Shown: piece by piece, positions 6,511 to 9,350 of the stretch
Position numbering within the stretch: the stretch's first letter is position 1
Layout of the letters: each line of letters begins with the position of its first letter
DNA from: JBQCEE01 sp051960575
GTDB taxonomy: Bacteria; Actinomycetota; Actinomycetes; Mycobacteriales; Jatrophihabitantaceae
Assembly (NCBI RefSeq): GCF_051960575.1
Contig: NZ_JBQCEE010000010.1
Location: 1-9,350, forward strand
Length of the DNA stretch: 9,350 nt
Direction: 5' to 3'
Position numbers and translations under genes: made by a program
The notes under the pieces: model-generated
The model's database searches: none
What the model saw: the letters and a program-made list of their open reading frames with translations, nothing else
Told to the model about the DNA's origin: nothing

Positions 6511-8100
6511 ATGACGTCTCAACCGACGCAGTCGCAGGCCGAACCGCAGGCTCCGGCACACGGCGGCCCCGAGCCGCACAAGTGGTGGACGCTCGTCGCC
6601 GTCTGCCTCGGCACGTTCATGCTGCTGCTGGACGTGACGATCGTGAACGTCGCGCTGCCAAACATCCAGCACGCGCTGCACTCGAGCTTCTCGGACCTGC
6701 AGTGGGTGGTGGATGCGTACGCGCTCACGCTCGCGTCGCTGCTGCTGACCACCGGAAGCCTCGCCGACATGTTCGGCCGGCGACTGCTCTACGTCATCGG
6801 CCTGACCATCTTCACGATCGCATCGCTGCTCTGCGGCATCGCCGGTGACACCCTGCTGCTCCAGGTCTCGCGGGCGGTGCAGGGCATCGGCGGCGCGACG
6901 ATGTTCTCCGTGTCGCTGGCGCTGCTCGCCGACGCGTTCCGCGGCAAGGACCGCGGCGTCGCCTTCGGCATCTGGGGCGCGATCACCGGGCTCGCCGTCG
7001 CGATCGGTCCGCTGCTCGGCGGGCTGCTGACGTCCGGGCTGTCGTGGCGGTGGATCTTCTTCGTCAACCTGCCGGTCGGCATCGCGGCGGTCGCAATCGC
7101 CGTCGCGCGCGTGGCCGAGTCGAAGGCACCATCGGCACGCCGCCCCGACTGGGCTGGGTTCGCGACCTTCACGGTCGCCCTCGCCGCGCTCGTCTACGGT
7201 CTCATCGAGTCGAGCGAGCGGTCGTTCTCGGACGCTCGCGTCATCACGTCGCTCGTCGTCGCGGGCGTGCTGCTGGTGACGTTCGTGGTGCTCGAGGCCC
7301 GCGGGTCGCACGCGATGTTCGACCTGTCGCTGTTCCGGCTGCCGACCTTCACCGGCGGCGCACTCGCGGCGTTCGGCCTGAGCGCCTCGATCTTCGCGCT
7401 GCTGCTCTACATCGTGCTGTACGTGCAGGACGTGCTCGGCTACGACGCCCTCGGCACCGGCCTGCGGCTGATGCTGCTCTCGGCCGCGATCCTGGTCGTG
7501 TCGACCGTGGCCGGGCGGCTCACGTCGCACGTGCAGGTGCGCTTCCTCATCGGACCGGGGCTCGTGCTCGTCGGTGTGGGTCTGCTGCTGATGCGCGGGC
7601 TCGACGCGTCGTCGTCCTGGACACATCTCATCCCCGGACTGCTCGTCTCGGGTGTCGGCGTCGGCCTGGTGAACCCGCCGCTGGCGTCCACCGCGGTGGG
7701 CGTCGTGGCGCCGCAACGGGCCGGGATGGCGTCCGGCATCAACTCGACGTTCCGGCAGGTCGGCATCGCCACCGGCATCGCGCTGCTCGGCACCCTCTTC
7801 GCGAGCACAGTCACCGACAGCGTCACCCGGCTGGCGTCGGGCAACTCGGCGCTGGCCCCGCATGCGAGTCAACTGGCCGTCGCGGTGAAGTCGGGCGCGG
7901 TCGGCCAGGTGCTCGGCCAGGTGCCGGCGTCGGCACGCTCGGCGGTGCAGCACATCGCGGCGACGGCGTTCACCGACGGGCTGAACCGCGTGCTGCTCAT
8001 CGGCGCGATCGTGGTGATCGTCTGCGGCGTGCTCGCGTTCGCCCTCATCCGGCAGCGCGACTTCCACCAGCACGGGGCGCCGGCCGCTGCCGGGCACTGA
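6511..8100 (+). CDS. DHA2-type MFS multidrug/efflux transporter, 14 TM
   Basis: A 529-residue inner-membrane proton-drug antiporter of the DHA2 (EmrB/QacA) class. A hydrophilic Gln/Pro-rich tail (1-24) precedes TM1. Motif D1 LDVTIVNVALPNI (40-52) carries the family Asp41; motif A is GSLADMFGRRLL (82-93), motif B centres on RAVQGIGGA (121-129), and motif C is GLAVAIGPLLGG (160-171). Hydrophobic segments fit 14 helices, with a long polar loop near residues 430-480 before the last helix, as common in this class. The substrate cannot be read from sequence; export of the product of the adjacent cluster is possible but unproven. The ATG is the only sensible start because the next Met falls inside TM1. 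No clear Shine-Dalgarno precedes it, so initiation may be leaderless. It lies 33 bases beyond the glycosyltransferase stop and 7 bases before the MOSC gene. Confidence 0.93.
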   Translation: MTSQPTQSQAEPQAPAHGGPEPHKWWTLVAVCLGTFMLLLDVTIVNVALPNIQHALHSSFSDLQWVVDAYALTLASLLLTTGSLADMFGRRLLYVIGLTIFTIASLLCGIAGDTLLLQVSRAVQGIGGATMFSVSLALLADAFRGKDRGVAFGIWGAITGLAVAIGPLLGGLLTSGLSWRWIFFVNLPVGIAAVAIAVARVAESKAPSARRPDWAGFATFTVALAALVYGLIESSERSFSDARVITSLVVAGVLLVTFVVLEARGSHAMFDLSLFRLPTFTGGALAAFGLSASIFALLLYIVLYVQDVLGYDALGTGLRLMLLSAAILVVSTVAGRLTSHVQVRFLIGPGLVLVGVGLLLMRGLDASSSWTHLIPGLLVSGVGVGLVNPPLASTAVGVVAPQRAGMASGINSTFRQVGIATGIALLGTLFASTVTDSVTRLASGNSALAPHASQLAVAVKSGAVGQVLGQVPASARSAVQHIAATAFTDGLNRVLLIGAIVVIVCGVLAFALIRQRDFHQHGAPAAAGH

Positions 8101-8107
8101 CCTGCCG

Positions 8108-8602
8108 ATGACCGGGGTCGTCGAGCGGGTCGACGGTGTCGAGATCGTCGAACTGCTCGTCTCGGGGCTGCACCGGTTCGAGGGACGGCCGAGCGACGGT
8201 GCGGCGCCCGAGCCGTCCGGTGAGCTGGTCGCGTCCGCGGAGGTGCGGGCCGGGCTGGGACTGGTCGGCGACCGCTACTTCGGGCGCCGGGCCCACCGGC
8301 TCGCGTCCGTGACGCTCATCGCGGCCGAGTCGCTGCCGCCGGGCGTCGGGCTGCGCGAGACGCGGCGCAACGTGCTGCTGCGCGGCCTGCCGGTCGACGA
8401 CCTGCTCGGCGCGACGGTCTCGCTCGGTGGCGTCGTCGTGAAGGTGCACCGGCGCGCGAACCCCTGCGCGTGGATGGACGTCACCATCGGCCCCGGCGCG
8501 ATGAAGGCCCTGCGCGGCCGCGGCGGCGTGCGCTGCGAGCCGCTCACCGCCGGCGTGCTGCGCGTCGGCCCGGTCGACGTGACGGTCAGCCGCTTCGGCT
8601 GA
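8108..8602 (+). CDS. Small MOSC-domain protein
   Basis: A 164-residue protein with a MOSC (MOCO sulfurase C-terminal) domain, a fold that binds molybdenum cofactor or handles sulfur in related proteins; the role of short stand-alone members is mostly unknown. Signatures are GLVGDRYFGRRAHR (51-64), TRRNVLLRG (85-93) and NPCAWMD (118-124) with Cys120, the residue expected to carry sulfur or ligate the metal. An N-terminal stretch, ELLVSGLHRFEGRP (15-28), precedes the core; it looks like a genuine part of the subfamily because the composition is normal and the start is close to the upstream stop. ATG at 8108 follows the transporter's TGA by 7 bases with no strong ribosome site, suggesting coupled translation. 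A functional tie to the transporter is not evident. A convergent gene lies downstream. Confidence 0.87.
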   Translation: MTGVVERVDGVEIVELLVSGLHRFEGRPSDGAAPEPSGELVASAEVRAGLGLVGDRYFGRRAHRLASVTLIAAESLPPGVGLRETRRNVLLRGLPVDDLLGATVSLGGVVVKVHRRANPCAWMDVTIGPGAMKALRGRGGVRCEPLTAGVLRVGPVDVTVSRFG

Positions 8603-8620
8603 CCGCTCCGCGCGACGCAG

Positions 8621-8679
8621 GTGTGTGGCGACCGTGCGGGGTGACACGCCGGGCCGGTGCCCGCTGCGGCGCCACACAC
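8621..8679. terminator. Inverted repeat between convergent genes, possible bidirectional terminator
   Basis: GTGTGTGGCG (8621-8630) is exactly complementary to CGCCACACAC (8670-8679), giving a 10-bp outer stem. A smaller hairpin, CGGGC-CGGT-GCCCG (8650-8663), sits inside the loop. It occupies the 90-base gap between the stop of the MOSC gene and the stop of the minus-strand gene, where termination in both directions is needed. There is no T-tract on either side, so it would be an atypical, GC-only terminator; a protein-binding palindrome is the alternative. Confidence 0.45.
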
Positions 8680-8692
8680 GGCGGGGGCGGCG

Positions 8693-9350
8693 TCAGCCGT
8701 TGAGCATCAGCCGCAGCTCGGCGGGACCGTCGGGGCCGATCCGCACGGGCACGCCCCAGTCCTGCCGCGCGAGGTAGCAGGCGGGGTGCTCGTCGCCGGC
8801 GTCGCATGACGCGACCTGTGCGGTGATGTGCAGGACGCCGGTGGTGACGCCGTCGGCGAGGACGAGCCGTCGCGCGAGGGCCGTGCTCTCGCCCGCGCCC
8901 TCGACGATCAGCGCTGACGGCGACGAGGTGATGTCGACGCGGATCGGCGGGCCGAAGCTGTCGTCGAGCTTGCGGCCGGGCGGGACGTCGAAGACGACCT
9001 CGACCGTCACCGCGCCCGGACGCAGCTCGCTCGGCGGACGCTCGGTGTGCTGGGCCTCGCCGCCGACGACCTGCGGGGCGACCGCCGGGCGGGTCACCCG
9101 GTGCGCGGCCGACTCCACGACGAGCAGGTCGCCGCCGAGGCGCAGGACGCCGCTCGGTTCGGCGAGCCCGACGGCGAGCGTGTCCACCCGCCCGTCGCGA
9201 TACCGCCGCAGCGCGCCGTTGTACGTGTCCGCGATCAGCACGTCGCCGCCGTCGACGGCAACCCCCAACGGATGTTGCAGCCGGGCGCCGCCGGGCGGGG
9301 CCTCGACGTGTGCGAACACGAATAGCCCCCCGCCCACGGCGGGGTGGACC
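8693..9350 (-). CDS. NHL-repeat protein, C-terminal part (thioredoxin-NHL type, 5' partial)
   Basis: The frame is open to the window end, so the gene starts outside; about 218 codons are present. The visible part begins with a beta-propeller: HPLGVAVDGGDVLIADTYNGALRRY is a typical NHL repeat (DTYN loop), then LAVGLAEPSGVLRLGGDLLVVES forms the next. A C-terminal beta-rich domain follows, with DVPPGRKLDDSFGPPIRVD, SALIVEGAG and ASCDAGDEHPACYLARQDWG (in pieces). This arrangement resembles actinobacterial proteins in which a thioredoxin/TlpA-like domain precedes NHL repeats; that N-terminal domain is not in the window, so the redox role is inference. The first ~15 visible residues, close to the contig end, look less conserved than the rest and may contain base errors. 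It is convergent with the MOSC gene and on the opposite strand to everything else. Confidence 0.82.
   Translation of the reverse strand, partial: VHPAVGGGLFVFAHVEAPPGGARLQHPLGVAVDGGDVLIADTYNGALRRYRDGRVDTLAVGLAEPSGVLRLGGDLLVVESAAHRVTRPAVAPQVVGGEAQHTERPPSELRPGAVTVEVVFDVPPGRKLDDSFGPPIRVDITSSPSALIVEGAGESTALARRLVLADGVTTGVLHITAQVASCDAGDEHPACYLARQDWGVPVRIGPDGPAELRLMLNG

Noticed and set aside
5170..8097. Very long minus-strand open frame (975 codons) antisense to the second nitrilase-like, glycosyltransferase and transporter genes
   Set aside because: It has Arg/His/Asp/Glu-rich low-complexity composition, no motifs, and lies opposite three well-supported genes; typical of high-GC shadows.

Overview
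The window is high-GC DNA (clearly above about 65-70% by eye, with a strong G/C third-position bias and frequent GTG starts). Together with the gene families this points to an actinobacterium (Actinomycetota); the genus cannot be told. Both extremes look like low-quality contig ends: bases 1-71 hold a G-run/C-run foldback, and the last ~60 bases encode a degraded-looking piece of an otherwise normal protein. Genes reaching the two ends are therefore partial.

Positions 3-6477 hold one very tight + strand operon: a radical SAM protein (5' truncated), a GNAT/AIR-synthase-like fusion, a nitrilase-superfamily amidohydrolase, an FAD/NAD(P)H oxidoreductase, a second nitrilase-superfamily protein and a GT4 glycosyltransferase. 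Every junction is a 1-4 base stop/start overlap (GTGA, TGATG, ATGA, GTGA, GTGA), so translation is probably coupled. This gene set matches the conserved 'Nit1' cluster known from Mycobacterium smegmatis MSMEG_0565-0569 and Synechocystis sll0783-sll0787. That cluster is linked to nitrogen starvation in cyanobacteria, but its chemistry and product are unresolved. The enzyme set suggests a dedicated small-molecule pathway: radical chemistry, N-acyl transfer, ATP-dependent activation, C-N hydrolysis, flavin oxidation and glycosylation.

The standout observation is the second nitrilase-like protein (4553-5407). It is a close paralogue of the first, with about 58 of 79 identical residues in the core by hand count. 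Its catalytic Glu is replaced by His and its nucleophilic Cys by Asp, while Lys, the second Glu and the fold remain. It looks like a retained pseudoenzyme or a protein with a new function, and sits on the other side of the flavoprotein from its active paralogue.

Positions 6511-8602 hold a DHA2-type 14-TM MFS exporter followed 7 bases later by a small MOSC-domain protein. They may be an independent pair or may serve the cluster, for example by product export. A GC-rich inverted repeat (8621-8679) lies between the MOSC gene and a convergent minus-strand gene, which encodes the C-terminal part of an NHL-repeat protein of the kind often fused to a thioredoxin-like domain. No tRNA, rRNA, CRISPR or mobile element was seen.
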